Assembly: GCA_917880885.1 (NCBI GenBank)
Contig: OU862920.1
Span: 2,480,001-2,544,000, forward strand
Direction of reading: 5' to 3'
Length of the DNA: 64,000 nucleotides
Source of the DNA: Limnephilus marmoratus
Taxonomy: Eukaryota; Arthropoda; Insecta; Trichoptera; Limnephilidae
In this document: one piece after another, positions 23,091-33,875 of the stretch
Position numbering within the stretch: the first letter of the stretch is position 1
Layout: each line of letters opens with the position of its first letter
Position numbers and translations under genes: made by a program
The notes under the pieces: generated by a model
The model's input: the letters and a program-made list of their open reading frames with translations, nothing else
Told to the model about the DNA's origin: nothing
Databases searched by the model: none

Positions 23091-23094
23091 CTAA

Positions 23095-23430
23095 TAAAAA
23101 ATGTGAAGCAGGCTCGTTTATGGTCGCACTCCTCCGAAACGGCCCGACCGATTTTTATGAAATTTTTTATTCATATTTGGTAGGTGTGAGAAGTATATTA
23201 TTTCATACCACTAGGTGATTAGGGTGTCCCTATCCACCAAATTATCACCCACCTACCCCACCCTCCCATTTTTTAATCGTGATTTTAGTATTTTCGCATG
23301 AACAGATTTAACCGTTGTTCGTATTTCAAACATAACGAAATTATTTATGTTGTTGAATGACAGATGGCGCTACGTCCGCCTCATTGTACTTTCATCCACG
23401 AGACGATGAGAAGCGTCGCGTCATTTTGAC
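23095..23430 (+). repeat. Dispersed repeat, Helitron/SINE-like start
   Basis: Contains CTCCTCCGAAACGGCCCGAC followed by CGATTTTTATGAAATTTTT, and later a GACGATGAGAAGCGTCGCGT block. Such segments are repeated throughout many moth genomes. Ends are not defined here. The 23.35-23.75 kb frames are shadows. Confidence 0.35.
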
Positions 23431-23939
23431 ATTTCATTTGGCATTTGTTATGTATCACTATTTTATTATTAAGTTTTGTTGTGTTGGTGTTTTTTTGTTT
23501 TTATCGACGGCCATCATCTACAGCGCTCCATTCCTCTTTCTGTCATATTATATATCCCATCCCCACACACTTACAATACATTCGTTATTTTTTATTTCAA
23601 ACAAAATATTCACTTGAATTAATTTATATGGCAGAACAACGTTTGCCGGTTCAGATAGTAAATATTAAAAAAAAACGGATAAAAATATTTTTTCCTGTTT
23701 CCAGACATCTGTCAAAACCATCGCCATGTTTGGTCGATAGTCAAAACCGATAAATATACGGTGTGTTGCAGGGGGGTCTCGTAACGCAAAACTATCAAAA
23801 GCACTTATTATGTTTGCACAGAGATAAAACTCTTCATGCTCGGTATTACTTCATGAGTAGTGGTTTTTGGGAGACAACATAAAAAAAATACAAGCGCTTT
23901 GGCGCGAATAGATACCAATATATAAATGCATTTATGTAC

Positions 23940-24329
23940 TTTCTCAGTATATCTGTTGGGCTATTCCTGGCGTGCCCGGGGGTGTCGGGTGCAGGGGGGG
24001 GCTGCGGTCGGGGCGACACCCTCAAGGGGCTGTTTCCTGCAGCCCCCTCTTCGGCCACGCGTAGGGCTTCTTCCAGGGTGGCTATATGCACAGGGCCCTC
24101 GCCCTCTCCCTCCCCCTCACCACTAGTCTCCCCCCCCTCCCCAACCTCCGCCCCTTCATCTTCTGAGTCGGTCATGGACTTCTGACTCTGCAGCCCACTG
24201 GGCCCGGGCTCGTTAAGCAGACCGAGCCCTTCTTCGTCTGTGCTACTGCCCGTCGAGGGGCGGCGTTTTTTACCGAAACGCATAAAGTTGCGCACATTGC
24301 GAAATGGTGAATTTCGATTGCTCCTCCTG
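23940..24329 (-). CDS. Otof: Otoferlin-like ferlin, exon b (acidic, low-complexity linker)
   Basis: A 390-nt exon with acceptor TTTTTTTACCACAG (CAG at 24330-24332) and donor GTACAT (23934-23939). One base completes the codon from exon a; the last two bases join with exon c to give AAA. The product opens RRSNRNSPFRNVRNFMRFGK, has a Ser/Thr-rich segment, then an acidic run ending GEGEGEGEGP, then IATLEEALRVAEEG and a Pro-rich end. This is the poorly conserved linker between the first and second C2 domains, where vertebrate otoferlin also has a basic FR.../KLGK patch. The repeat GEGEGEG comes from a GGGGAG-like DNA repeat. Confidence 0.82.
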
Positions 24330-24657
24330 CTGTGGTAAAAAAACACTCACTTAATTGTACTCTACTGTGTATCTATATAAATTTTTTAATTAAAAAAAGT
24401 ACAAGATACCTTCGGTTAAATTTATTTGGCATGTTATTGGAATATTACGAAAACGAAAAATACTTAATTGCTTTGAATTGATGTTAGAAAATTGAACTGA
24501 ATAAGTACAGATTTATACCCGAGTATATAATATGCGAGTTACTTTACGATATAGTTATAAATTCGCATTACAGACTCTTCATTTGTATTGAACGATTCTT
24601 GTACAATTTTGAGACACAAAAAAGATTTCAAAATCCGCATTATGTATTAAAGGGTAC

Positions 24658-24899
24658 CTGGGCACAGGAGTTTGTGTTCTGGAACTGTGCGCTTGTTGGT
24701 CATCGACCGGGTCGGGAATGTTGGAAGGATCTGGTAGAAGTCCTTGCAGCAGGAGGGGCTCCATGAGGCCTTGCTCGAGCCTCTCTATGTTCCTCTTGAC
24801 GGCCTCAAGAAGGGGGTCCCCCGACATTTCACTGGTTTGCGGGTTTTCTTCAATCTCGGGCTCTGGAGGCGTGTAGCAGATTTCAACGGACACAGTTGC
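24658..24899 (-). CDS. Otof: Otoferlin-like ferlin, exon a (end of first C2 domain and linker)
   Basis: A 242-nt exon with acceptor CATATGTCTAG (TAG at 24900-24902) and donor GTACCC (24652-24657). It starts in phase 0 with ATVSVEICYTPPEPEIEE, corresponding to the last strand of the otoferlin C2A domain (the position of SLCVEVRY in vertebrates), and continues through a predicted helix DPLLEAVKRNIERLEQGL to a Pro/Ser-rich end. It ends with two bases completed by the first base of exon b. Upstream exons for the rest of C2A were searched for by eye on the minus strand up to 64000 and not found. Confidence 0.85.
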
Positions 24900-24902
24900 C
24901 TA

Positions 24903-25860
24903 GACATATGAATTATAATTAATAATAATCAAACATACAGTTTTCCTAATACGCATTCTATTTGTATGCTTGGTATAAACTTTAAATGACCAGCTCAGGC
25001 ACGGGGGATTCCATCGACGCCAGAGTTAGTTAGTCTCTCAAAAGCTAATGGGGGTATTGGAGGGGACCCCACCACTTTCCCAACGGCGTTATAAGGAAAC
25101 ATATGGTTTCCTCCTTCACTGCACACGTCAAGACCCTACTTTTTTATTGAACGAAGCTACATTTATTTGAACGACTCTAGACCCTCCAAAGTCCATGCAT
25201 ACGAGGTTAGTAATCTGTATGCAAGTACTTACATTAACATTGTACAAAAGATAAATAGAAGTAGCAGCCAGTGGAATAATTAATAATTTTAATAATTCTT
25301 CTGAAATAGGTAATATAAAAATAGAGATATTGGTGTTAGTAAAAGAAAAAGAAAAGTAACGGCTACAACCAATCGAAGAAACCTTCTGAAAATAAAATAA
25401 ATTAGGAAAAAAAACAGGTTAATGGAGCAGCTATTGCAGATAGTAACACCTGCTGACCCTGTGCAAACTGTAAGTGCACCCAGCTGTTGTGGTTCTTAAC
25501 AAACGGATTCTTAACCCCGGTTTAATCTTAACAAACTAATTTCAGCACAGGCGTTAGGTGTTAATGCTATTATATTATATTATATATATTGGATGTCGGT
25601 GGCATGGGTAAGTTGGGGATAGTAATTCGAAGTTTTCCTGCGTAACGTTACTCAAGTTCAATAAACTTTTTACTCAAAATGGAACTACATACCATATCAG
25701 ACAAGCGACAAAGTAGGTTCCAAAATGTCTTTATTAGTTCTTTTACTTTAACTGTACCGTGAATGACATCTATTGTCTTTTTATCCAACTTAATTATTCT
25801 AATCATATGTCGGTAATTCCGATTCCCTACAACGCCGACAGAGGCCGTCAGGAATAATGT
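24903..25860. other. Upstream ferlin intron or 5' flank, no exon seen
   Basis: Mixed AT-rich DNA. GGCACGGGGGATTCCATCGA near 24996 starts a GC-richer block to about 25150 that looks like an old repeat. No ferlin C2A exon is recognisable. Confidence 0.35.
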
Positions 25861-25907
25861 TTTCTAAAATAAAATAAAAAACTATTTTGTTTAAAACCAC
25901 GAGATTT

Positions 25908-25965
25908 ATTAATTTATGAACCGACCGGTTTCGCTTACTTAAGCATCTTCAGGGTACAAATTAAT
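25908..25965 (-). ncRNA. Hammerhead ribozyme (type I, minimal), 3' end of Penelope-like element
   Basis: On the minus strand: CTGAAGA (25952-25946), a perfect stem II GCTTA/TAAGC, GAAA (25932-25929), then a very short palindromic stem III ACC/GGT and the cleavage triplet GTC (25925-25923). Stem I can form between ACC before CTGAAGA and GGT after the site and continues, after an internal loop, with TAATTT/AAATTA. All core residues of the hammerhead are present. It lies directly downstream of the Penelope-like reverse transcriptase relic, where minimal hammerheads are known. This is the best of the six such motifs in the window. Confidence 0.7.
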
Positions 25966-25966
25966 A

Positions 25967-26690
25967 CTAAACAAGAAGTACATAATGTGTGCATATATTA
26001 ATGAATATTTTATTAACGAATAAAATTCGCCGCCATTGATGATTAATATTATTATCGTTGATTTGAGGACAAGGATTAGCAAATAAGAAGCGATTAATGG
26101 CTACTTGTTTTAGTTTTTTATTTAAGATTAAATCTATAAAATGTGATGCATAGCCATTATTTACTGCTATTTTTTTTTAAATTATTTTTAGTTCATTATT
26201 ATCGGACATTGGAATTGTGAATTATTATTGCAAAATTATTATCGGACATTGGAATTGTGACTAAACGATGGACCATTGAATGGAATGCGGAGCGCTTATG
26301 TGAAATAGGGTGATTGGAGGTGCTGTGTATAACAATGTCAGTATAAGATGGTTTACGAAAGATGTTAATTAATTTTATTATTAACGATCGATAGGGTAAG
26401 GTCTAAAAAATTTAAGGTTGAATTGTTGCCCATCTCTAATGTGAATTTAATCTGATTATGAAAAGAGTTTATAAGATTGAGGAAGGAATTCAGTTGACGC
26501 CCAGTCCCTGTCCATACACAAAAAACATCATCAACGTATCATTTCCAGTACAGGACATTTTTAATAAGAGGTGAGGTACTAGATAAAATTTTATTCTCTA
26601 GGCTATCCATAAATATATCAGCAATCAGAGGACTGGTAATAATGTTTTCGTTTTAATCGACAGATAGTTTGTATCAGAATGGAAGACAGT
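25967..26690 (-). pseudogene. Penelope-like element reverse transcriptase, degraded
   Basis: Minus-strand frames, joined across shifts, give ITSPLIADIFMDSLENKI, a stop, then YVDDVFCVWTGTGRQLN (YVDD catalytic box at 26527-26538), FTLEMGNNSTLNFLDLTLSI, a frameshift, and RKPSYTDIVIHSTSNHP followed by HKRSAFHSMVHRLVTIP. These are motifs of Penelope-like reverse transcriptases, including the SPLIADIFM box, the YVDD core and the thumb motif ending in RKPT.TD. The usual C-terminal GIY-YIG endonuclease is not visible. At least one TGA before YVDD and one frameshift make it non-functional. The hammerhead motif follows immediately. Confidence 0.85.
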
Positions 26691-26699
26691 ATTTATTCA

Positions 26700-27030
26700 T
26701 TATCATAAAAATACTGTTTTTTGGTATTATTGTCCTCTTTTTTCCATAAAGATCTTGCTAATAACACTAGAGCTATCTTAATATCGTAAACTCAGAGTAG
26801 GCGATCGGGCCGGAAGTATATTAAACAAGTTTTAAAGTGTTTTTTGATCATGTTTGTCAAGTCTCGAAAAAGTCTTGTTAATAAACGACTCGATAAAAAA
26901 TCACAGTGTGTTTTAAATCTATGAAGGACCTCGCATAAAAACCCCAACAAACATAACACTTTTAGGACACTAGCTACCCAAATCCTCGAAATATTCTGAT
27001 TTGGGAAGATACATCTCATCCATCTATACA
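26700..27030 (-). other. Probable further Penelope-like remains
   Basis: Continues upstream of the reverse transcriptase relic. A 75-codon minus-strand frame (26792-27019) cannot be matched to a specific Penelope motif, but its position suggests decayed element sequence. Confidence 0.3.
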
Positions 27031-27033
27031 GGG

Positions 27034-27383
27034 TGTTAAGGGACGTACTTGACTTACTTTAACCAGTGATTCCTGACATTATTTGGAGTAAAAAATGTAA
27101 ATGAAATTTTGGTCTCCGGTGACATTTTTGATATATTTTTTTTTCTACAAAAACATTATAAAATGGTAGTTGTTGAACAGTTGGAGGCGGGGTAAGGGGT
27201 TCGTCGGAAACCCGGCTGAGTGACCAGTGACGACATGCAGAAGAATTTTTTTTTGTTTGATTTTGAAGAAAAAAATTTTGAAAAAAAAGGCGTCAAAAAA
27301 AGTCACCGGAGACGAAAATTTCATTTACATTTTTACTCCAAATAATGTCAGGAATCACTGGTTAAAGTAAGTCAAGTACAAAA
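27034..27383. mobile_element. Foldback MITE, repeat family D, copy 1
   Basis: Left arm (27046-27123) and right arm (27302-27380) are inverted copies sharing CAGTGATTCCTGACATTATT and TGAAATTTTGGTCTCCGGTG. The left side begins CAGGGTGTTAAGGGACGTAC; the matching right terminus is missing, so the copy is truncated. Related copies lie at 36255-36603 and 40924-41160. Confidence 0.75.
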
Positions 27384-27801
27384 TAACATCAAGTTCTGAT
27401 TTGGAAGAGATTCTTACGGTTTAAGTAATAAGATTGTATGGTTGCTTCATGTAAGTATCAGGGAGAAATCTCAGACTTCAAGTTAAACCGCACTACCTCA
27501 AAATTTTATTAAGTATTTCTTCAACTATTACCATAAATTATTTAACAGGTTTAATGGCCTTCTACATATAAATTAATATATTTTATTTATAGGCCAGTTC
27601 AAGACAATCATCTATTAGGACAGTATTTATTTACAATTTATTATACCTACTTATAATTATTAGGCTCAGTTGACATAACTTAAAAACTTATTTTTTTATT
27701 CTCCACGACTGACCGCATCCCGCCGCTGCGCTGTTGTGAAAAAATGAACTAATCCCCTCCCTTGCCTTCGCCACTTCACCCGGGAGGAGAAGGTTTTCCA
27801 C

Positions 27802-27996
27802 CGGCCACGGAAAGCACGAACATTGCATCTGCAAACTAGAATTGTTCAAAGCCACGCCCCCATTGACAAAGTTTATAATAATTCAGCGAAATTTAGAGCT
27901 AAACTTAAAATTCAACTTCTCAGACAGTCTAGTCGTATCTATAAGTTAAAAAAAACCTTTTACCTTTGCCTTCATGGCCCGCGACATTGTAAATAA
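27802..27996 (+). pseudogene. LINE reverse transcriptase C-terminal remnant (tentative)
   Basis: A stop-terminated plus-strand frame of 64 residues ends TFYLCLHGPRHCK. About 350 bp further, 28345-28410 has AAGCGCCCTTGGTGA and GGCGCTATACAAATT followed by TTATTATTATTA, a typical LINE 3' end with trinucleotide tail. Together they suggest a 5'-truncated plus-strand LINE spanning about 27750-28412. Confidence 0.4.
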
Positions 27997-28414
27997 CTAA
28001 TTGTGTAAAAATATAAGCGAATTCTTATTTTAAGCTTTTGTAAAGGTTATTTCATGGAAATCTCCAGTCCTGAAGAGTCCTAATTCTCTAGTCTTTCAAA
28101 CTAAATATTAACTCAACGTATAAATGTATAAATGTAAAACCAACAGTAATGAAGGTAATAAAGGTAAATGATGCAATGTCCAGTGTTTTAAATATAACGT
28201 CCTCCACGGGCAAAGTCGTATTTCCCCTAACATAAACTTTCTAATGAAGTGTGTCTATCGGAAGTGACCTGCCAGGTAAGCATGTTTCTGTATCTATATG
28301 TAAATAATATAATTAGATGGAGTCTAAGAATTCATAATAAATTGTAAAGCGCCCTTGGTGATTTTTCACAAAAACGGCGCTATACAAATTATCCAATTAT
28401 TATTATTAATGTTC

Positions 28415-29430
28415 AAGTATATGTTAAAGCAAATGTTCATGTCGGATGAGGAGAGAGGTAGAGAGGGCTTAAGAGGGTTTCCAAATGTTGCAATGCAACG
28501 GTTAGTTCGTTCGTCATAATTTCATCGAATTGACGCCAACAAAATTTACAATTAGGTTCCTCGCATAATCTGCCACCGTGCAGGCTGTGGAGGACCTTCC
28601 AAAAAGAGTCGACTGGTAAATTAAACCCACGTAAAAATAAACATCCTTTGTGATAGTTCGGTTTTCTAAAGAAACATGCAAAGGTAGAACATTAAAATTA
28701 AAACATTAAAATCAAAGACAAAAATTATATTGGTAATACGGACTACGTGCTAAGCTCGTCATACAAATCAAGAGAAGATAAAGAGTAACTGACATCCCGG
28801 CGTTTTGAAACACGCAATCTAACAAGTAAGACGTAAATCTGCATCAGAAGACATAATATTAAGTGGTAGAATCTTCTCCATTGTTGAAGCAGATCGTATA
28901 ACATGACTAGGATTTTACTGTCTTTGTGAAAACCTTATCTGTCCGCCGCAGTTTCATAACATTCATTTACGTGTAGGTTTGTTATGTACCTACGGGGTGT
29001 TAGGACAGGTTGAGTGCAGATGCACTCAACTTTCATAAAACACCTCCGTGCCTTCCAAGGTTTCTAAAGTTTTCAAATGAAATACATTACCAAAGTGTTT
29101 TTTGGAAACCATGCTCTCAAATGTTGGGTTTGTAAGCAAAGTTATGACCGCTGAGAGAGGCATACCCCTTTACAGCCGGCTTCATACGTTGTTACTTTAC
29201 AAGTTTAAAGTCGTTAATACCATGAGAGATCTAGGATCTAGGCATTTCTCTTAATTCCAAATTTTTGCTTGATGTACACATTAACGACGTTAAGAGTAAA
29301 TCATTGAAAATGGTGGGATTCATTCACAAAATATCAAAGCCATTCGAAAATACCCAATCAATTGTAATCTTATAATATTCATTAGGCAGAAGTACATTCG
29401 AATATGGAAGCATTATATGGAACCGAATTT
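28415..29430. other. No gene recognised
   Basis: AT-rich unique-looking DNA between a LINE tail and the tRNA-bearing hairpin. No motif seen. Confidence 0.4.
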
Positions 29431-29438
29431 ATTTATTT

Positions 29439-29743
29439 ATTTAATTAAATGAAGACAATATAAGCGAAACTCAATCGAAAATCTGAAAACAGAAAAATCA
29501 GAAAAAGATATTGACACATCTGGGACACGAACCCAGGACCTCTCGCTTACCGGGCGAACGCGCTAACCACTGCGCCACCGTGTCGATATCCAATTCGGTC
29601 ACTTTTAACTGTATCATACTTCGACTAAGAACCACCCACACTATCTTCATTTTTCTTAACGCATATATCAATATCTTTTTCTGATTTTTCTGTTTTCAGA
29701 TTTTCGATTGAGTTTCGCTTATATTGTCTTCATTTAATTAAAT
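29439..29743. repeat. Perfect 76-bp inverted repeat enclosing a tRNA-like gene (element P1)
   Basis: The arm at 29439-29514 is, by eye, an exact reverse complement of 29668-29743 over 76 bp; both contain GATTGAGTTTCGCTTATATT. The 153-bp loop holds a cloverleaf-forming tRNA-like sequence on the minus strand (29512-29584) and 80 bp of other DNA. The arm boundary lies within the last three bases of the tRNA. The perfect arms imply recent formation or gene conversion. A similar arrangement with unrelated arms lies at 41161-41524. Confidence 0.85.
29512..29584 (-). tRNA. tRNA-like gene, anticodon GGT (Thr) position, atypical C33
   Basis: Exactly 73 nt with all four arms: acceptor 7 bp (GACACGG / ATGTGTC, one mismatch and one G-T), D stem GCGC/GCGC with loop AGTGGTTA, anticodon stem TTCGC/GCGAG with loop CCGGTAA, T stem CTGGG/CCCAG with TTCGTGT. 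A-box and B-box are intact. The residue before the anticodon is C, not the nearly universal T. A TTTTT terminator follows within 6 nt on the minus strand, in the inverted-repeat arm. It could be transcribed by RNA polymerase III; decoding function is doubtful. Confidence 0.5.
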
Positions 29744-29859
29744 ATTACAATTTGAGGTTTTACTCATAAAGTTAAAATAAAAATAAAAAATTATTTATTT
29801 ATTTCTACTGGGTTTTAGGTACAGATGTTCTTACTCACGTGAGAACAATCCAGTTATAA

Positions 29860-29975
29860 AAACTCGTTCTCTCTCAGGTTAAATCCCGTGGATGTGTATG
29901 TTTATCTCTTTTTATTTTCATTCGCTATTTTTCGTTTCATCGAGTTTCAAATCACAACGGTGCTAAATAAGTTTT
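29860..29975 (+). repeat. Dispersed repeat family A, copy 2 (partial)
   Basis: Holds CTCTCTCAGGTTAAATCCCG and CGTTTCATCGAGTTTCAAAT with CACAACGGTGCTAAA. The outer end with TCACACGCGG is missing. Confidence 0.5.
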
Positions 29976-30047
29976 GATTTCATACGACCGTCGGACGTCT
30001 TAAAAAGTAGACGTAGAACTAAAAATTATCCAATTGCTTTTTTATTA

Positions 30048-30994
30048 TTAGGTCCTTACATATGAAATGGCGTTTTGCGGTACTGGCATCTTTGATCTCA
30101 AATATCTTCTCTTTGGTTAGGAATTTCAAATTCAAATTTATACAGCTATTTACTCATGTATTTGTGTTTTAATTAATAATTAAGTTTTAATAATTCATTT
30201 GTTTTTTCCTTAATTGTTTTTTTTCTTTGCGTCACTTAGTTTACAAAATGGAAAACTTCAAATATCGCGTTATTTACGAGTACTAGTTCCACCAGTGCTG
30301 CAGAAACGGCTCGAAGGAGTAATGATGTGTATGGCGACGGTGCCGCAAAAGAAAACACAGTGCGTTTTTGGTTCCAACGTTTTCGTTCTGGAAATTTCGA
30401 CCTGCAGAACAAGCCCCGTGGACGGCCGGAGACCAAAGTTGATAATGAAGAATTGAAGGCTATTGTGGAAGCGGATCCATCGCAAACCACGTCCGAGTTA
30501 GCGGCAGGCTGCGGTGTTAGTGATAAAACTGTTTTAATCCACTTGAAGCAAATTGGGAAGGTGAAAAAGCTTGAAAGGTGGGTACCTCACGAATTGAGTG
30601 AAGCAAATCAACAAACGCGCGTTAGAACGCTAGACCACACACTGCACAACAGACGGCTACCAAATTAGAGGAGCTTCAAATGGAATGTCTAAGACATCCA
30701 CCGTACTCTCCGGACCTTGCCCCATCAGATTACCATTTTTTTCGAAATTTGGATAACTTCTTGCAAGGGAAAAAAATCAACTCCGATGGGGCAGTCCAAA
30801 CCGCCTTCAAAGATTTTATTGATTCCCGTCCGAATGGTTTTTTAGTAAAGGGATCGATGAACTACCTATGAGATGGCAAAAGTGCATAGATAGCAATGGT
30901 ACATTCTTTGATTAAATAAATATATTATATTAAAAAAAAAATCGACTTTATGTTCCTCCCATACAAAACGCCAATTTCATATGTAAGGACCTAA
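30048..30994 (+). mobile_element. Mariner (cecropia type), internally deleted
   Basis: Ends TTAGGTCCTTACATATGAAA and its inverse at 30994, each flanked by TA (30046-30047, 30995-30996). At 947 bp it is about 300-400 bp shorter than autonomous mariners. The loss is internal, so both ends remain usable by transposase supplied from elsewhere. The arms of the head-to-head element at 21665-22899 derive from the same deleted lineage. Confidence 0.9.
30248..30870 (+). pseudogene. Mariner transposase, frameshifted and internally deleted
   Basis: Starts MENFKYRVIYEY, then a stop/frameshift, then RFWFQRFRSGNFDLQNKP-RGRP, KVDNEELKAIVEADPSQTT and the HTH part. At about 30620 the sequence jumps from QQTRV to the region NARPHTAQQTATKLEEL in another frame. 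It continues through HPPYSPDLAPSDYHFFRN, which holds the third catalytic Asp, to the 3' end. The first catalytic Asp (TCDEKW region) and the residue before NARPH are gone, so it is inactive. Confidence 0.9.
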
Positions 30995-30999
30995 TATAT

Positions 31000-31710
31000 A
31001 TTTTATTTCTTTCTTTTTTTCTTTCTCTGTAATGAATACGTACCTTGTTTTATATTTTATTTTGCTTTTAATATTTTTCTGTTATTTCACTAGTAGCATC
31101 TCGACCTATTAACAACTAAATCTGGATTTACGTATTTTTAATTGGAGTGTTAATATATATGCAAATCCTAATGGTAATTTCATTAAAGTAATAATTGTTA
31201 ACAGTATGCGAAAATTTGGAACAATAAATAAATAAATACGATCGTGAGTCTGTCTTTGAAATAATCCTTATTTTGCGGGTAACTTTTAAATGTGAATCTA
31301 AAGTGAGATGTTTTCTCTTTCTAAGCCGCCGGCCGTTTAGATCTTATTTCTAACCATGATAGTTAGGCAGACAACGATTTCTACGAGTCCTAAAAAAACC
31401 TTTACGATTTGTTCCGAAAACCGAACAAATTAGCCTGAGAGGTTAAAAAATAAACTCTTCCAATTTATAACCCGAAATATGGAAACAAATCTACCTAGAC
31501 CAATCCAAACAAAATGTTGTTAGGCAGTACGTTTTCTAAAATAAAGCTGATAATGTGTTCATTGATGAAGAACGGCGATGCGTGTAACGTGTACCTAATA
31601 TCCATTCAATTATGTTTCTATTATGAATTTAAAGTAAATTCTATCCACGACATAAAGACCGACCTAACGAGATGGCCACCGGTGAAGTCTGTCATTAAAG
31701 TAATCACCCT
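31000..31710. other. No gene recognised
   Basis: AT-rich stretch. A 67-codon frame at 31514-31717 has no motif. Confidence 0.35.
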
Positions 31711-31714
31711 ATTC

Positions 31715-32230
31715 TAGAGACGGGCAAAGCGGCTCAGTTGAACGAGCCGCTTCACTAGGTCTCGTTCAATGAAAAGATCCGATTCCGTGAACCGGCTCAA
31801 TTGTACGACTGAATTAGTTCATCTCCCCCCGCCCCACCATCGGTCATCCTTAATACTTCATTAAAAAAAGTGTTGGTTCGATAGAAAATCTTTCTAGGCA
31901 TGTGAAATCGAAGCACCCCACCGTTCAAATTTCAAATCCTCAGGCAAAATGTCGTAAATCAAGGAATGTCCATTGAGATGCGCGCGGCTAACTAGAGTGG
32001 CGATTATCTGTGAACGAACGATCAATCTGAATCAGTTTAGTAGTGACCTGCGAGCCGGTGAGCCGACTGACCCGTTGAACGATACGGGTCAGTCGGCTCA
32101 CTGGATCACCCGCTCACTCGTTCGCAAAGATCCGCGAAACGTGAAAATCGGTCTTACGGAACCGGATCTTACAGATTCGAATGAAGATCTGGGTCACTGA
32201 GCCGACTCGTTGGCGAACGACTCCCTTCTA
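31715..32230 (+). mobile_element. hAT element remnant with BED finger
   Basis: The left end AGAGACGGGCAAAGCGGCTC is typical of a hAT family; the right side near 32185-32215 has GTCACTGAGCCGACTCGTTG, a diverged inverse. Inside is a long palindrome of GAGCCGACTGACCCG type (32052-32103) and a BED-type zinc finger remnant. No intact transposase remains. Confidence 0.55.
31875..31976 (+). pseudogene. BED zinc-finger fragment of hAT transposase
   Basis: The plus frame reads GSIENLSRHVKSKHPTVQIS and stops after 33 residues. The NLSRH..SKHP spacing is the second half (His-His) of a BED-type zinc finger, the DNA-binding module at the N terminus of hAT transposases. The Cys pair upstream is not visible. 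Confidence 0.6.
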
Positions 32231-32369
32231 CCCCATTCCAATATAGCTGGCGCAATCTAGTGGACATGCCGTTCATTGACCGCTGGCTGCACGCTCTGTT
32301 CAATGTTCATGCTCGGGCCTAGGCAAGGTAAGGAAATACGTATAGTCTCTACATATTATTAACTAAAGT

Positions 32370-32745
32370 CCTCCGCCGCGTCTGTTTGTTGTCTGTTCGC
32401 GATAAACTTAAAAACTACTGAACGGATTTCCATGCGTTTTCACTAATGGATAGAGTGATTTATGAGAAACGTTTTGGTTTTTAATTTGTCAAGTAAATTA
32501 GTTGAAATATATAAAATATAAAGGAGAATGTCTGTATGTAGTGGTCAAGTGGGATGGCAAGTTTGTGGTTTGATTTGTATGCAAATGTACAGTTTTATGC
32601 CGAGGTTGATGAAATTTGCACAAGTGGCCTTCAAAACAAGAGGAAGGTCACTGTCTACATTTAATTTCGAAAACTCTGTGTAAAGCCCGGGCTTCGCCGG
32701 GGACTTCAACAAGTTTATTATAAAAGGACCTCCCCGACACATGCG
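32370..32745 (+). repeat. Helitron-like dispersed repeat (tentative)
   Basis: Opens near GTCTGTTTGTTGTCTGTTCG with AACTACTGAACGGATTTCC and closes near AAGCCCGGGCTTCGCCGGGG, a short GC hairpin of the kind seen near Helitron-like 3' ends. Non-coding. Confidence 0.4.
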
Positions 32746-32749
32746 GCAC

Positions 32750-33870
32750 CTAAACTGTACATGGGCTATGATTCTTCAATAACGATCACGATTTCCACGT
32801 TACACGCAATCTATGAATGAAAAATTACTCGTCTTAAAAACTACTCGGACTTTATACACCTTATAATATACATGTACATTATAAAAGTGTTAAAATAATA
32901 CAAAACAAATTCTTACGCTTTCTAAAATTTAAAATGGGTATTCCAGCAATTATGTTGAACTACAACACTATTTAAAATGATACGAATATGCTGAAATAGT
33001 CAGACAGAAGAATTTTCACTGAGTTGGTATTTCTAGTAAAATTAAAAATGATTTAGTTGATTGTCCGGTATTGCTTGAATTGATAAGCTTCAGGATTCCA
33101 CTACGTAATACTAGAAGTCAGGATTTATTTTAGTGCAGAAATTCTGGGACTAACTACCATAGTATGTATTCCTCTTAGCCCTGTATACTAATTATACCAA
33201 GTGGACATCTTCAAGTTATGTACAATCAATACTGTATATTTCTTACTATTCATATCTAAAAGCTCCGATAAAGGACGTTAATTAGTAAATAAATAAACTT
33301 TGTCGAATGTTTAATTTTTACGTATTCTTCAATGTCGAAGGGTTGAAGGACTAAGTATAATGGCAGCCCTGTGAATATTGTCTATTTCTAATGTTTCTGA
33401 TGTTTCCATGGCGTGAATTTGAAATTACGAGCACACTTCTTCGAAATGGCTGACGGGTACCTACATTAATCAAAATCAAAAACGGCTGGTAAACACCACG
33501 GAAAAGAAATTGAATGCTGCTAAAACATGCAAAACGACAGTACAACAGACTAGTTATGAAATTAATTTTCGAGTGAAAATCTTCCCTCCAGCGAAATGTT
33601 CTTGTTGGTCTCAAAGTAACTGCTTTAGTTTGCTCTGCATTAAATATATTGCAGCCAATGACGATTATAAATCAGTCTTTATAATGATCCTTAAAACAAC
33701 TTTTTAAAAATATACGATCCCTGTCAGAGTGCGCGCGGGCAAAGGTCTTAGGGTAGGTTTCAACAATACTAGATTTTGACAGTTATGGCGAAGACAACCA
33801 CCACCTCTTAGATACTGAGACAACTCGGTGTCGTTGTTCGAGTGGAATGATTTTTGACGATGGGCGTCTA
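32750..33870. other. No gene recognised
   Basis: AT-rich. Overlapping frames at 33351-33707 on both strands lack motifs. Confidence 0.35.
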
Positions 33871-33875
33871 AGTAT

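Noticed and set aside
23926..24185. Plus-strand frames opposite ferlin exon b
   Set aside because: They are antisense shadows of the exon, which has splice sites, phase and family support on the minus strand.
30236..30490. Minus-strand frames across the mariner
   Set aside because: Antisense of the recognised transposase frame.
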